Below the pieces are notes generated by a model. It worked only from the letters and a program-made list of their open reading frames with translations, ran no database searches and was not told the DNA's origin. The translations under genes and the position numbers were made by a program. Below, piece by piece: positions 26,482 to 36,177 of a stretch of DNA of 64,000 bases. Position 1 is the first letter of the stretch. Every line of letters begins with the position of its first letter. The stretch is from the NCBI GenBank assembly GCA_947589025.1, contig CANQAY010000005.1:42684-106683 (forward strand), given 5' to 3'. Source of the DNA: an uncultured Clostridia bacterium. GTDB taxonomy: Bacteria; Bacillota; Clostridia; Christensenellales; UBA1242.

Positions 26482-28862
26482 TATGTTCTTAAATTAATAT
26501 TTTGCATTGCAAATGTTTTTATAAAGCGGGCAGAAAATTTTTCAATGTCCTCACTTGTTAAGGTTTTATCTTTTGGCGTTATGGTAACGTTTATGGTGTA
26601 ACTTGTTTTGTTTAAAAGTTGCTGGTCGTTTTTATACACATCTTTAAGTGAATATTCAAAAATGTAGGCGCATTTAAAGTTTTTAAGCACATTTTCAAGT
26701 TCGGCATAAGGGCGGGTGCTATCCATAACAAAGTTAAAATCCAAACTAACGGGCTGGAACTTGCTTGATGGCACAATTTTTGTTTGAAGTTTTGGCATAT
26801 TTAATAGTGCGTTCACATCAAGCTCAAGGCTAGCAAAATGTTTGCGCTTATCTATTTTGTTTTTTACACTTGGGTGCAACACGCCAAACTGCCCGGCACT
26901 AACCCCTGCCCCAACCACTTCACACGAGTTAACTGGGTGCAGCCAAGCCTGGCAATTTGTGTTGGGCTTAAATTCAATGGCAATATTAAATATGTTTTCT
27001 GCCAAAAATTCTACAATCTGTTTAAGTTTAAAGTAAAGCGCTTTGTCCGTTTCCGTTTCGCTGGCAAGCACAATGCTAAGTTTTTTCTTTTCCTTAACCA
27101 AATTGTTTTGGTCAAGTTCGTCAAAGGTGCGGCCAATTTCAAAAATGGAAATTTCACTAAACTTATTTTTATTTTCGTCCGCAAATTTAAGCAAGGTTGG
27201 CGTTAAATTTATGCGCAAGCCTGCCTGCCCGCTTTTGCTTGAATCCATCAAATGCAGCACGCTGTTTTGCGTTATGCCAATTTGTTTATTAAAATCCAAA
27301 TAATTCCACACATAACTGTGCACTTCGTTCAAGTTAAAGCGGCTAGATAGCGCGTGTTTAATTTCATATTCCACCTCATGCGTGGCAATTTTATCCACTG
27401 GCGTTAGCGGCATGCTCATAGGTGCGCTTTTAATGTTGTCGTAGCCGTACATCCTAAACACTTCTTCCACCAAATCTTCCCTAATTGAAACATCCTTTGT
27501 TGCGCGGAAAGTTGGCACTTCCACCGTTAAGTCGCCGTTTTTGTTTGCAACTTTAAAGTTAAGGCGGGTTAAAATGTTTGTAATTTCATCTACGGTTAAA
27601 TTTACGCCGCCGCGCCTAGATATAAACTCCGCCGTGGTGTTAATTTTTATTTTAGGGTATTTAAAATTGTAAACATCGGTAAAACTGGATGTAACTTTAA
27701 CCCCGCCATCAATCCGCTTTAAAATATACAATAAGCGCGCGCTGGCGGTAAGGCAAAGTTCTGGGTCAAGCGATTTTTCGTACCTCAAACTTGCGTCCGT
27801 AATAAGGCCAATTTTGCGGCTGGTTTTTCTAATGGTGGCGCTATCAAAACAAGCGCTTTCAAGCAGCAGGCTTGTGGTGTTAGATGAAATGCTATCTTTA
27901 AGCCCACCCTTAATGCCGGCAATGGCAATTGGCTCGGCTTTATCATCGCAAATAACAATGCTGTTTGGCGCAATTTCGTGCTTTTCCCCCTCAAGCGTAA
28001 GCATTTCAATTGGCTGCTTGTTTTCAATAACCTTAATGCCCTTAACAATGGCGTTATCAAACGCGTGCATTGGCTGGCCAAGTTCCAACATAATGTAATT
28101 TGTTAAATCGGCAAGCATGTTAATATCCCGCATTCCGCAATAGTTAAGGCGCAACTTTATAAGCGGGGTGGAAACTTTGCGCGCAATGTTTTTAACTGCA
28201 ATGCCGGTGTAGCGGAAGCAGTTTTTTGTTTCCACTTTAATGTTTAATTTTTTAAGGTTGTTGTAAGCGGACAAATCGTCCAATTCAAGCGGCTTTAATT
28301 TTCTGTTAAAAATTGCGGCAAACTCACGCGCTATGCCATAATGCCCCCACAAATCCGGACGGTTGGTTAGCGATTTATTGTCAATTTCAATTAGCACATC
28401 ATCCACTGGCAACATATCGTGAATATCCGTGCCAACAACGGCATCGTCATCCAGTTCCACAATGCCAGAAGTGTCCGCCTCAATGCCAAGTTCGTTGCCG
28501 CCACAGCACATTCCGTTGCTCTCCACGCCCACCATTTTAACCGGCTTAATTTTCATATCCTTAACCTGACCACCCACGCGGCAGAAAAAGGTTTTTAACC
28601 CGACTCTCACATTTGGCGCACCGCACACAACTTGCACGGGCGCGCCGCTGCCGTCATCCACCTTTAAAATGTGCAAATGGTTGCTCTGCGGGTGATTTTC
28701 TACACTTAGAATTTTAGCAACCACAATGTTTTTAAGGTTGTCCCCTACGCGAGTTACAGTTTCAATTTCGGCAGTGGAAAGGCCAAAGCGTTTGGTGAGT
28801 TCGTCCACCTCAATGCCGCTTAGGTCCACAAAATCTTTAATCCAATTTAGTGATATAATCAT
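26481..28862 (-). CDS. pheT: Phenylalanyl-tRNA synthetase beta subunit
   Basis: 793 aa; tRNA-binding domain VVAKILSVENHPQSNHLHILKVDDG, B3/B4, B5, FDX-ACB. Confidence 0.98.
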   Translation of the reverse strand: MIISLNWIKDFVDLSGIEVDELTKRFGLSTAEIETVTRVGDNLKNIVVAKILSVENHPQSNHLHILKVDDGSGAPVQVVCGAPNVRVGLKTFFCRVGGQVKDMKIKPVKMVGVESNGMCCGGNELGIEADTSGIVELDDDAVVGTDIHDMLPVDDVLIEIDNKSLTNRPDLWGHYGIAREFAAIFNRKLKPLELDDLSAYNNLKKLNIKVETKNCFRYTGIAVKNIARKVSTPLIKLRLNYCGMRDINMLADLTNYIMLELGQPMHAFDNAIVKGIKVIENKQPIEMLTLEGEKHEIAPNSIVICDDKAEPIAIAGIKGGLKDSISSNTTSLLLESACFDSATIRKTSRKIGLITDASLRYEKSLDPELCLTASARLLYILKRIDGGVKVTSSFTDVYNFKYPKIKINTTAEFISRRGGVNLTVDEITNILTRLNFKVANKNGDLTVEVPTFRATKDVSIREDLVEEVFRMYGYDNIKSAPMSMPLTPVDKIATHEVEYEIKHALSSRFNLNEVHSYVWNYLDFNKQIGITQNSVLHLMDSSKSGQAGLRINLTPTLLKFADENKNKFSEISIFEIGRTFDELDQNNLVKEKKKLSIVLASETETDKALYFKLKQIVEFLAENIFNIAIEFKPNTNCQAWLHPVNSCEVVGAGVSAGQFGVLHPSVKNKIDKRKHFASLELDVNALLNMPKLQTKIVPSSKFQPVSLDFNFVMDSTRPYAELENVLKNFKCAYIFEYSLKDVYKNDQQLLNKTSYTINVTITPKDKTLTSEDIEKFSARFIKTFAMQNINLRT

Positions 28863-28890
28863 TTATTCATTCTCCTATTTTTATAAAGTT

Positions 28891-29134
28891 GAGATTGCCA
28901 CGCAATGTTCATGGTGAACATTGCTCGCAATGACTGTTCGACCAAGCAAGTTAATAATTTCGCTGGGCAAAAGTATTTGCCCTCGCGTGGGTTTCGCTTG
29001 CAGTCTGCGCTCCCCACTGCGACTCACCCCATTTCGAAAGATTTTCTTATGGGGACCCCGAGCAAGTTCTTGTGGGGTCCCCATAAAATTGTCATTGCGA
29101 AGAATTTTGGGTATCAAAATTCTGTGGCAATCTC
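28891..29134. repeat. MITE/REP-like palindromic element in the pheS-pheT interval
   Basis: Ends GAGATTGCCAC / GTGGCAATCTC; inner GCAATGAC / GTCATTGC; internal hairpins GGGCAAA-agta-TTTGCCC and ATGGGGACCCC-N14-GGGGTCCCCAT (29049-29084). Confidence 0.75.
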
Positions 29135-29140
29135 TACCTT

Positions 29141-30169
29141 TTATTTAATTTTAAATTGCTTTAATAGTTTTAAATTTCCGCTATTAAGTTCGCGTATATC
29201 GTTAAGGTTGGTGGAAAGCATTGTCATCCTATCCAGCCCCAAGCCAAACGCGCAGCCGCTGTAAACTTCGGGGTCTATGCCGCCGTTTTTTAGCACCTGT
29301 GGGTGAATCATTCCGCACGGGCAAAGTTCAATCCAACCGCCATTTTTGCAGGTTGGGCAGCCCTTTCCGTCACAAAATGGGCATTTAACGTCCATTTCAA
29401 AACTTGGCTCGGTAAACGGGAAAAAGCCCGGGCGCAACCTAACTTCAACCGGCTTGTTGAATATTTTACTTAGCATTTCCTTCATAAAATATATAAGGTT
29501 GCCCACTGAAACATCTTTATCCACAATCACGCCCTCTAGTTGGAAAAAGGTGTTTTCGTGGCTGGCGTCCACATCCTCATTTCTAAAGCATCTGCCCGGG
29601 AAAATGGCGCGTATTGGCGGAGCATATTTTTTAAGTATGCGGTTTTGGGAGGCCGATGTGTGCGTCTTTAAAACCTGGCCGTTATCAAGCCAAAAAGTGT
29701 CCTGCATATCGCGCGCGGGGTGGTTTTCCGGCACGTTAACTGCGGTAAAGTTGTTGTACTCCGTTTCAACCTCGTTGCCGTCCTCCACCACAAAGCCCAT
29801 AGAGGTAAAAACCTCTTCAATTTCGCGCTGAATTATGGTGCGTGGGTGCAAACTTCCCGTGCATTTTTCTGCGGGCAGGGTTATATCAATTTTTTCTGCC
29901 GAATTAATTTGTTTGTTTAACTCCTCCTCGCCCATTTTGCGCTCGTTTTCCACAATAAGATTTTCAATTTCCTGCTTGGCGTTGTTCAAAATTTGGCCCA
30001 CCTTGCCCTTTTCCTCAGCGGGGACATCGCGCATAAGTTTAAATAACTCGGTAAATTTGCCCGATTTGCCAAACATTTCAACCCTAAGAGTTTGCCAGTC
30101 TTTTAAATCCTTAATCTGCTTAATTTTGCCTAAAACATATTGTTTAATTTCATTAATTTTATTTTGCAT
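29141..30169 (-). CDS. pheS: Phenylalanyl-tRNA synthetase alpha subunit
   Basis: LHPRTIIQREIEEVFTSMGF, FRNEDVDASHENTFFQLEG, GCAFGLGLDRMTML. Confidence 0.98.
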   Translation of the reverse strand: MQNKINEIKQYVLGKIKQIKDLKDWQTLRVEMFGKSGKFTELFKLMRDVPAEEKGKVGQILNNAKQEIENLIVENERKMGEEELNKQINSAEKIDITLPAEKCTGSLHPRTIIQREIEEVFTSMGFVVEDGNEVETEYNNFTAVNVPENHPARDMQDTFWLDNGQVLKTHTSASQNRILKKYAPPIRAIFPGRCFRNEDVDASHENTFFQLEGVIVDKDVSVGNLIYFMKEMLSKIFNKPVEVRLRPGFFPFTEPSFEMDVKCPFCDGKGCPTCKNGGWIELCPCGMIHPQVLKNGGIDPEVYSGCAFGLGLDRMTMLSTNLNDIRELNSGNLKLLKQFKIK

Positions 30170-30187
30170 AATTCCTCCTTAAATAAA

Positions 30188-30455
30188 AAATTCGCCCAAA
30201 GTAAAATTTACTTATAGGGCGATTTGATTCGCTGTACCACCTAAGATTCGCAGTCTGCGCCATTGCTCATTTGCTAAAATGCGCAAACCACCTCATTACA
30301 TTTTCACAGTTTTGTCTGGCACAAGTTCGCTTGTGCAACTCGGATGCTGAAATTCATTTGCCCGCTGAACATAAGTGTTTTACAGCCACGAACACTTTTC
30401 TCTATCTGAAACGGACAAACTACTGCACACATCGTCACAGTTTTTATTTAGTTAA
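30188..30455 (-). ncRNA. T-box riboswitch, Phe specific
   Basis: T-box AGGTGGTACAGCG; specifier loop ATGTTCA with UUC (30369-30367) beside stem GTTTGTCCGT/GCGGGCAAAT; UGGU bulge; terminator CGCCC...GGGCG then T-run. Confidence 0.92.
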
Positions 30456-30459
30456 TTTT

Positions 30460-30488
30460 ATTTTAGCTCAAAAAATGAATATTGTCAA
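30460..30488 (-). promoter_or_regulatory. Promoter of T-box/pheS
   Basis: TTGACA (30488-30483), 17 nt, TAAAAT (30465-30460). Confidence 0.88.
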
Positions 30489-30537
30489 CAATATTTAGCA
30501 AATTTTTATTAAAATAAGGTTTTATGGGCAAATAAAA

Positions 30538-31767
30538 TTAATATTCGTTTGTAACTTTAACATCAAAAGTAAACTTAACGCCCGACAAAAACTCATCCAC
30601 TGTGGTGGTGCGCATATATTCTTCAAACTTATTAGGCGTTAGTTTGCTAAAATGCTTGTAGGCTTGCAGCATATCAATTTTATTTTGTCTGCAAAAATCC
30701 ACGCAGGCTTGCATATCCTCAATCACTTTTTGCTTAACCTTTTCAATAACGGCGGGGGTTAAAAAATCGTTGTTGCGTTTTAGCATATTTTTTTGCGGCT
30801 CCTTTTCCAGCACTTGTTCAACAAACACCACCAACTCAATGTTGCTTTTAAACACCGGGGTGTTGCCCTCAAAAGATACTGAAATTTTGTTCTTTTTCCT
30901 TACAATATCCATAACCACATTGGCGTGGTTGTAAATTGAATCGGTAACATCCTGCACTTCAATTGTACCTTGCTGGCTGTTGTTAACAAAATAGTTAATT
31001 TTTTTAACCTGTTCGGGGGAAACATCCAGCACGCGTTTGCCCTTTTTAAAAATTGAAACCGAGCCATCGTTAATAAAATATTTTTTTTCTTGGGTACCGG
31101 AGTTTTGCTCACTTCCGCTGCCACTTGTCTGCCCGCTGGCTGCCACCTCAATGGCGTTATCCTCCTCGCTATTTTTTATGCTAACCTTGGGCATAATGCC
31201 AAGCGAAGTGTCGTTAAAATAGCCAATGTAAAAACTTTCAATGTTGCCCTCTTTGGAAAGGATATAGCGTTTGTCGAAATTCATAATAAGTTCCAGTTTT
31301 AAAGATTTTTCTTTATTTAAATTGCTAAGTGCCTCGGAGAAATCGTTAATATCCCCGCCAAAGCAAATTAAAAACGCGTTTCTGCCCACTTTTTTTGTGC
31401 GCGTCATAAAATCCAGCGTGTCCATAATGCCTTCATCACAAAGATTTTCGCCAAAAGCCATAACCTCGCACTGGGCAAAGCCCATCTCCTTGCCAATTGC
31501 AAGCGAAGTGGCCTCCACCGCATCACCCAATGTGTTGCCCGCGCCCGTGAACACCTGATAATTTGCAATATTATCCGGCCCCGGGGAAAGCACGGTGGCG
31601 CTCATAACAATTTTATCTTCCTGTTTGTCCATGCAAAGCATGGTAACAATTGCCTCGGTGTCGCTCATGGCGGGGGCGTTAAGTTTGGGCACGGTTATGC
31701 CCAACACCAAAAGCAGAATAACCACAACAATTTTGCGCGGGCTAAAAAACGATTTTAACTTTTGCAT
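30538..31767 (-). CDS. Spore germination protein GerC family (Ger(x)C)
   Basis: SDTEAIVTMLCMDKQEDKIVMSATVLSPG..., C-terminal FCRQNKIDMLQAYKHFSKLTPNKFEEY; third gene of a gerA-type operon. Confidence 0.85.
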   Translation of the reverse strand: MQKLKSFFSPRKIVVVILLLVLGITVPKLNAPAMSDTEAIVTMLCMDKQEDKIVMSATVLSPGPDNIANYQVFTGAGNTLGDAVEATSLAIGKEMGFAQCEVMAFGENLCDEGIMDTLDFMTRTKKVGRNAFLICFGGDINDFSEALSNLNKEKSLKLELIMNFDKRYILSKEGNIESFYIGYFNDTSLGIMPKVSIKNSEEDNAIEVAASGQTSGSGSEQNSGTQEKKYFINDGSVSIFKKGKRVLDVSPEQVKKINYFVNNSQQGTIEVQDVTDSIYNHANVVMDIVRKKNKISVSFEGNTPVFKSNIELVVFVEQVLEKEPQKNMLKRNNDFLTPAVIEKVKQKVIEDMQACVDFCRQNKIDMLQAYKHFSKLTPNKFEEYMRTTTVDEFLSGVKFTFDVKVTNEY

Positions 31768-32858
31768 TTTGCCCCCTTTTTGCGCTTAACATTGTTAACC
31801 GCATAGCCAATGTAAATTATAATTGGCAAAATATATTGCACCAAAATTGTTATTATTGAAGAAAACGCGCTTAAAAACACCACTTCCAGTCGCACGGTGT
31901 TTTCCCCAATAAAACTCCATGTAAAAATGTAAATTAGCACAAAAAGTATAGGAAAAACATCATTTTTAATGTTAAAAGTGTATTTTATTGCCTGCATCAT
32001 GCAAAAACTGAACAGCGCCAACTGCACCGCCTGCGCGGTAACCCAAAGCGATACAACCAGCCAAGAAAGTTCGTCAATTGAAGAGTGCCCGCTAGAAAAT
32101 TGGCTAATATCACTCAAACAAAAACTGTGGGTTGGGCTGGTTACATCAAACAGGCCGTAAAACACCACGTGCATAAGCATTGTTAGCGCAATGGCAAGAA
32201 AAATGTATTTTAGCATGGTGTATTTTTTGCCGTTTGAAAAATCCACCTTGCCAAACAGCATAAACATAAACCCGGAAGAGCCAAACCAACTTAAATGGTT
32301 AAACCCGCTTGAAAAAAGCGGTGCCACCCCATCTTTAAAAAATGGCAAAAAGTTAAATAAATCCACCCCGGAAATGGATTTTAACGCAATGTAAATGCAA
32401 CCAAACAGCACCGGCCAAACAATAATTTCGTTAACGCGGGCAATGTTTCTTATGCCCTTATAAACCATAAAGTTGGTTAGCAAAATTAGCGGCAGCACAA
32501 ACACCAGCCATTTTAAATCGTTATAAAAATTTTCCACCACAAAAAACTCAAGCCCCTTGGAGATGTTTGCCACCACAAGCGCATATTTAACAACCAAAAC
32601 TGCCATAAATGCGCGCGCAAGCACCGGGCCCAAACAATAGCACAAAAATTCAAAAATGTTTTTTTGCCCGCACTTTTTCATTAAATCCAAAATTAAAAAC
32701 ACATAAATTCCGTCCACAATCATAAGCACAAGGGTAACAAGCCAACTCATGTTTGCGCTGTCCACATACATAAGCCCGGGCAGTGCCAAAAATTTAAGCG
32801 CAATAAAGCTCATAAACACCAAAATGGATAGTTGCCTATAATTAATTTTCATCATCAT
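31755..32858 (-). CDS. Spore germination permease GerB family
   Basis: 367 aa multi-TM; position between GerA and GerC homologues. Confidence 0.85.
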   Translation of the reverse strand: MMMKINYRQLSILVFMSFIALKFLALPGLMYVDSANMSWLVTLVLMIVDGIYVFLILDLMKKCGQKNIFEFLCYCLGPVLARAFMAVLVVKYALVVANISKGLEFFVVENFYNDLKWLVFVLPLILLTNFMVYKGIRNIARVNEIIVWPVLFGCIYIALKSISGVDLFNFLPFFKDGVAPLFSSGFNHLSWFGSSGFMFMLFGKVDFSNGKKYTMLKYIFLAIALTMLMHVVFYGLFDVTSPTHSFCLSDISQFSSGHSSIDELSWLVVSLWVTAQAVQLALFSFCMMQAIKYTFNIKNDVFPILFVLIYIFTWSFIGENTVRLEVVFLSAFSSIITILVQYILPIIIYIGYAVNNVKRKKGAKCKS

Positions 32859-34317
32859 CCTCCCTGCCGCGCCTAGTTAAATTGTGCTTGTTGTTGGCAA
32901 TAGATTTTGGCCGCTTTTTCATCTCTTTAATGTTAACCCGCTTAAATAAATCTTGCTGGTCGTTGTCAATATATGGTGCGGTGGGTGCAAGATATGCAGT
33001 TTTGTAACTATCAAAACTGGATAGATATGAAAGTATAAACACGCAAAAAATTAACATGCCATAAAGCCCCAAGCATGCGCCAATAACCACCGCACACAGC
33101 CTTAGCACGCTAAACTGCGCCGCCTGGCTAGGTATAATGTAAAACGTTATGCCAGATAGTGCCACAATCATAACCGCGGGCGGGCTAACTAGCCCAGCGT
33201 TAACGGTGGTTTCACCCAAAATAAGCGCACCCACAATGCTCATTGCCATACCAAAATATTGCGGCATCCTAAGGTTTGCTTCATACAAAATTTCAAACAG
33301 CACCACCAAAAACAAAATTTCCACAAATGGAGAAAATGGTATGCCCTGCGTGGTGTTCATAATGGTAACTAAAAATTCGGTTGGCAAAATTTTATAATGG
33401 TAAATTTCCAGCGCCACATACACCCCGGGCAGCACCACCGCCATAATAACGCCCAACAGGCGCAAAATTCTAACCAGCATAACGCGTATGGGCTGGCTGT
33501 AATAATCGTCACTGTTTTGCAAATCTTCAATAAGCACAAATGGCACGGTAAGCACAATGGGGCTGCCATCCACCAAAATGCCAATTCTGCCCTCCAACAT
33601 TTTGCCCACTAAAATATCTGGCTTTTCCGCATCGCCAATCTGCTTAAAAAGGGATTTTGGCTTTTTTTGTAAATATGAAATAAGGTAGTGTGCATCCAGC
33701 ACGCCATCAATTTTTATGGCTTTAAGCCGCTTGGTTATCTCTTTAACAATGCTTTTATCCGCCACCGAATCAAAATAAACAACGCCCACCTGTGTTTTGG
33801 TTAGCTCACCAATTTCCATAAGTTGCACAACCAAATCGGGCGTTCTAACACGCTTTCTTATTAGTGCAAGGTTGTTTTTAATGCTCTCGTTAAACCCCTC
33901 ACGCGGGCCCTTAATAACCACGCTGGTGGGCGGCTCCATAACCGGGCGGGTGGTAATAAGTTCAAGGTCGCAACCCAAAATTTTGTTTGCCTTATCCAGC
34001 AAAATAATTGTTTTGCCGGTAAGCACGCCGCTAATTGCCTCATCCACCGTTAAATATTCAATAACCTCTTGGTTTAACAGCACTTTTTGTTTAAGCAGGG
34101 TTATTTTATCTTTATTTTTGCTTTCGTCCGTTTCAAGCGGAAAATTCATAAGCGGAAAAATTAACGTTTGGTTAAAAAGCACGTTGTCAGTAATATCGGC
34201 AATGTACATAATAACACAATTGCTGCCAAAAAACTGCACCGAGCGAGATTTTAAATCGCTGCTGTTGTGCAGTTTGGATTCTATTTGCAATTTTAATTTT
34301 TCTGCATCAACTAACAT
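32842..34317 (-). CDS. Spore germination protein GerA family
   Basis: GPREGFNESIKNNLALIRKRVRTPDLVVQLMEIGELTKTQVGVVYFD; GRIGILVDGSPIVLTVPFVLIED. Confidence 0.95.
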   Translation of the reverse strand: MLVDAEKLKLQIESKLHNSSDLKSRSVQFFGSNCVIMYIADITDNVLFNQTLIFPLMNFPLETDESKNKDKITLLKQKVLLNQEVIEYLTVDEAISGVLTGKTIILLDKANKILGCDLELITTRPVMEPPTSVVIKGPREGFNESIKNNLALIRKRVRTPDLVVQLMEIGELTKTQVGVVYFDSVADKSIVKEITKRLKAIKIDGVLDAHYLISYLQKKPKSLFKQIGDAEKPDILVGKMLEGRIGILVDGSPIVLTVPFVLIEDLQNSDDYYSQPIRVMLVRILRLLGVIMAVVLPGVYVALEIYHYKILPTEFLVTIMNTTQGIPFSPFVEILFLVVLFEILYEANLRMPQYFGMAMSIVGALILGETTVNAGLVSPPAVMIVALSGITFYIIPSQAAQFSVLRLCAVVIGACLGLYGMLIFCVFILSYLSSFDSYKTAYLAPTAPYIDNDQQDLFKRVNIKEMKKRPKSIANNKHNLTRRGREDDDEN

Positions 34318-34355
34318 AGTGTTAGTTTAGCTTGGTTTATAAAATTTATTCAAAA

Positions 34356-36041
34356 TTAGCTTATTTCACCCAAAGTTAGGCTATCGCTGTTGGCATAATT
34401 TAAATAAACATCTGCCACGGCGTAAACGCTAACGGTGTAAGTTTTGCCATCTAAATATTGCGCTAGGTTAATAACAGTGCTGGTAAACACCTTGTTAATT
34501 TTGGTTTGCACCCCGCCCAAGGTTAGCGTTACAACATAGCCAATTGCGTTATCGGTGCCCGTAAACGAAATGGTTTTGTTTTTAACCCCTTGCCCATCTT
34601 CAACTGTTGGGGCGTTTAATTTAATTGGGCTAATTGAATTAAGCGTTACTGTTTTTGGCATTTTGTTGGCATCAATGGCGGTAACTTTAACAAAACTTAT
34701 GCCATGCAAATTTGGCAATGTAAAACTATTTTTTTCGGTTACAAAAACATAATTGTCCGTTTCAACAAAATAGCTTGTGCCAACGCTGTTAATTGCAAAC
34801 TGATTGCCCTGCTGCAAAATTTTAAAACTTTCCACCTCGCCTTCGCATGCTGGGTTAACAACAATGTTGGAAATTGCCCCGCCGCACTCGGCACACACCA
34901 TGCTAAAGTTAATTGGCAGCGGATAGTTAAATTCATTTTTGCCGGTTATGGTTAAATTTTTTGTTTCAATTTTTCCATCGTTAGCAACATATAATGTTAA
35001 GTTTTCAATTTCGTTGTTGCTGGCAATGTTTAAAATGCAATTTGCTGGGTTTAAAGTTAAATTAATTTTGTGGTTTGTTAAACTGCTTTCAATTTTTTTA
35101 GTGTTAGAAAATTGAGAATCTAAATAGGCGCTGTTAGCCCCAATGCTGTTTGCTTGCACGCTTATGCTTGCGCCCGCCAAATTAACGGCATTGCCAAAAA
35201 ATTTTGTAAGGTTAACATCAAGCAAATTATCTTGTTTTGTAAGCCAATCTGCCGCTGCATTAATTTGCTTTTGAACGCTAAACTCGTTTGCATTAATGGT
35301 TAAATAGTTGGCGTTTTCGTCCACCACCACATAAATGTGATAGGCGGTGTCGGGCTCGCAAATCTTGTGCACGTCGGAAACAATTGGTGTTGCAAGTGTA
35401 AGTTTATAAATAAGGCTAGCATCGGCAAAAGCGCTTGCGAAATAGCTGTTATCTTCCGTTGCGGCGCGCACGGCAATTTTATAGCTGCCCGCCATGGTTA
35501 AAGCGCCCTCTTCAAGCAAATTAAAGTTGTTGCCAACGGCAATAAATGTGGCGGTGGTGTTGTTTGGGTAGGTTATTTTAATTTCGTATTGATTTGCATT
35601 TTCCACCAACGCCCAACTTACAACATTGTTTTCTATTTTTAAATTTGAAGGCACGGCTAAAGTTTGTTTATGCTCATATTTTATGGTTGCAGAAAATTCG
35701 CTTGCGCGCTTATCTTTGGCGGCTGCCTGCACTTTAATTTCGTAGCTAATGCCCGGCACAAAAATGTTGTTAAAATTGCACTCTAAATAATGCTTGTTGT
35801 TTTTTTCCACCTGCGTAACAATGCTGTTGCCAGTAAAGTCCGCATCACGCACGTTTATTTTGTTATCGTTAAAACAAATTGTGTAATATTCCGCCCCGCT
35901 AACGCGCAAAAAAGTTATAACCCCCGCGCTAACGCTAACTTCACTGGGCGCAGTAAGCACAATTGTTTCCGCCTGCTCACACCCGCAAAAGGTTAAGGGA
36001 ATTAAAAATATAAACAAAAGTAACAACTTTAATTTTTTCAT
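34356..36041 (-). CDS. Lipoprotein with FN3/Ig-like repeats, related in style to the 2871-aa protein
   Basis: MKKLKLLLLFIFLIPLTFCGCEQ lipobox; SNLKIENNVVSWALVENANQYEIKITY; start placed at 36041. Confidence 0.8.
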   Translation of the reverse strand: MKKLKLLLLFIFLIPLTFCGCEQAETIVLTAPSEVSVSAGVITFLRVSGAEYYTICFNDNKINVRDADFTGNSIVTQVEKNNKHYLECNFNNIFVPGISYEIKVQAAAKDKRASEFSATIKYEHKQTLAVPSNLKIENNVVSWALVENANQYEIKITYPNNTTATFIAVGNNFNLLEEGALTMAGSYKIAVRAATEDNSYFASAFADASLIYKLTLATPIVSDVHKICEPDTAYHIYVVVDENANYLTINANEFSVQKQINAAADWLTKQDNLLDVNLTKFFGNAVNLAGASISVQANSIGANSAYLDSQFSNTKKIESSLTNHKINLTLNPANCILNIASNNEIENLTLYVANDGKIETKNLTITGKNEFNYPLPINFSMVCAECGGAISNIVVNPACEGEVESFKILQQGNQFAINSVGTSYFVETDNYVFVTEKNSFTLPNLHGISFVKVTAIDANKMPKTVTLNSISPIKLNAPTVEDGQGVKNKTISFTGTDNAIGYVVTLTLGGVQTKINKVFTSTVINLAQYLDGKTYTVSVYAVADVYLNYANSDSLTLGEIS

Positions 36042-36177
36042 GTTTACCCCTAGTAAAAATATTATACCCAAAAAAAACACATAAATCAAACAAAATTGAC
36101 ATTTTTTATTTTTAATTAACAATAAACGCAAACATATAAATTTTTGCGGCGAATATATTTTATTAAGAGGTAAAATT

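Noticed and set aside
28881-29117. Short ORFs in the pheS-pheT interval as real genes
   Set aside because: They read through the palindromic repeats on both strands and lack SDs or family similarity.
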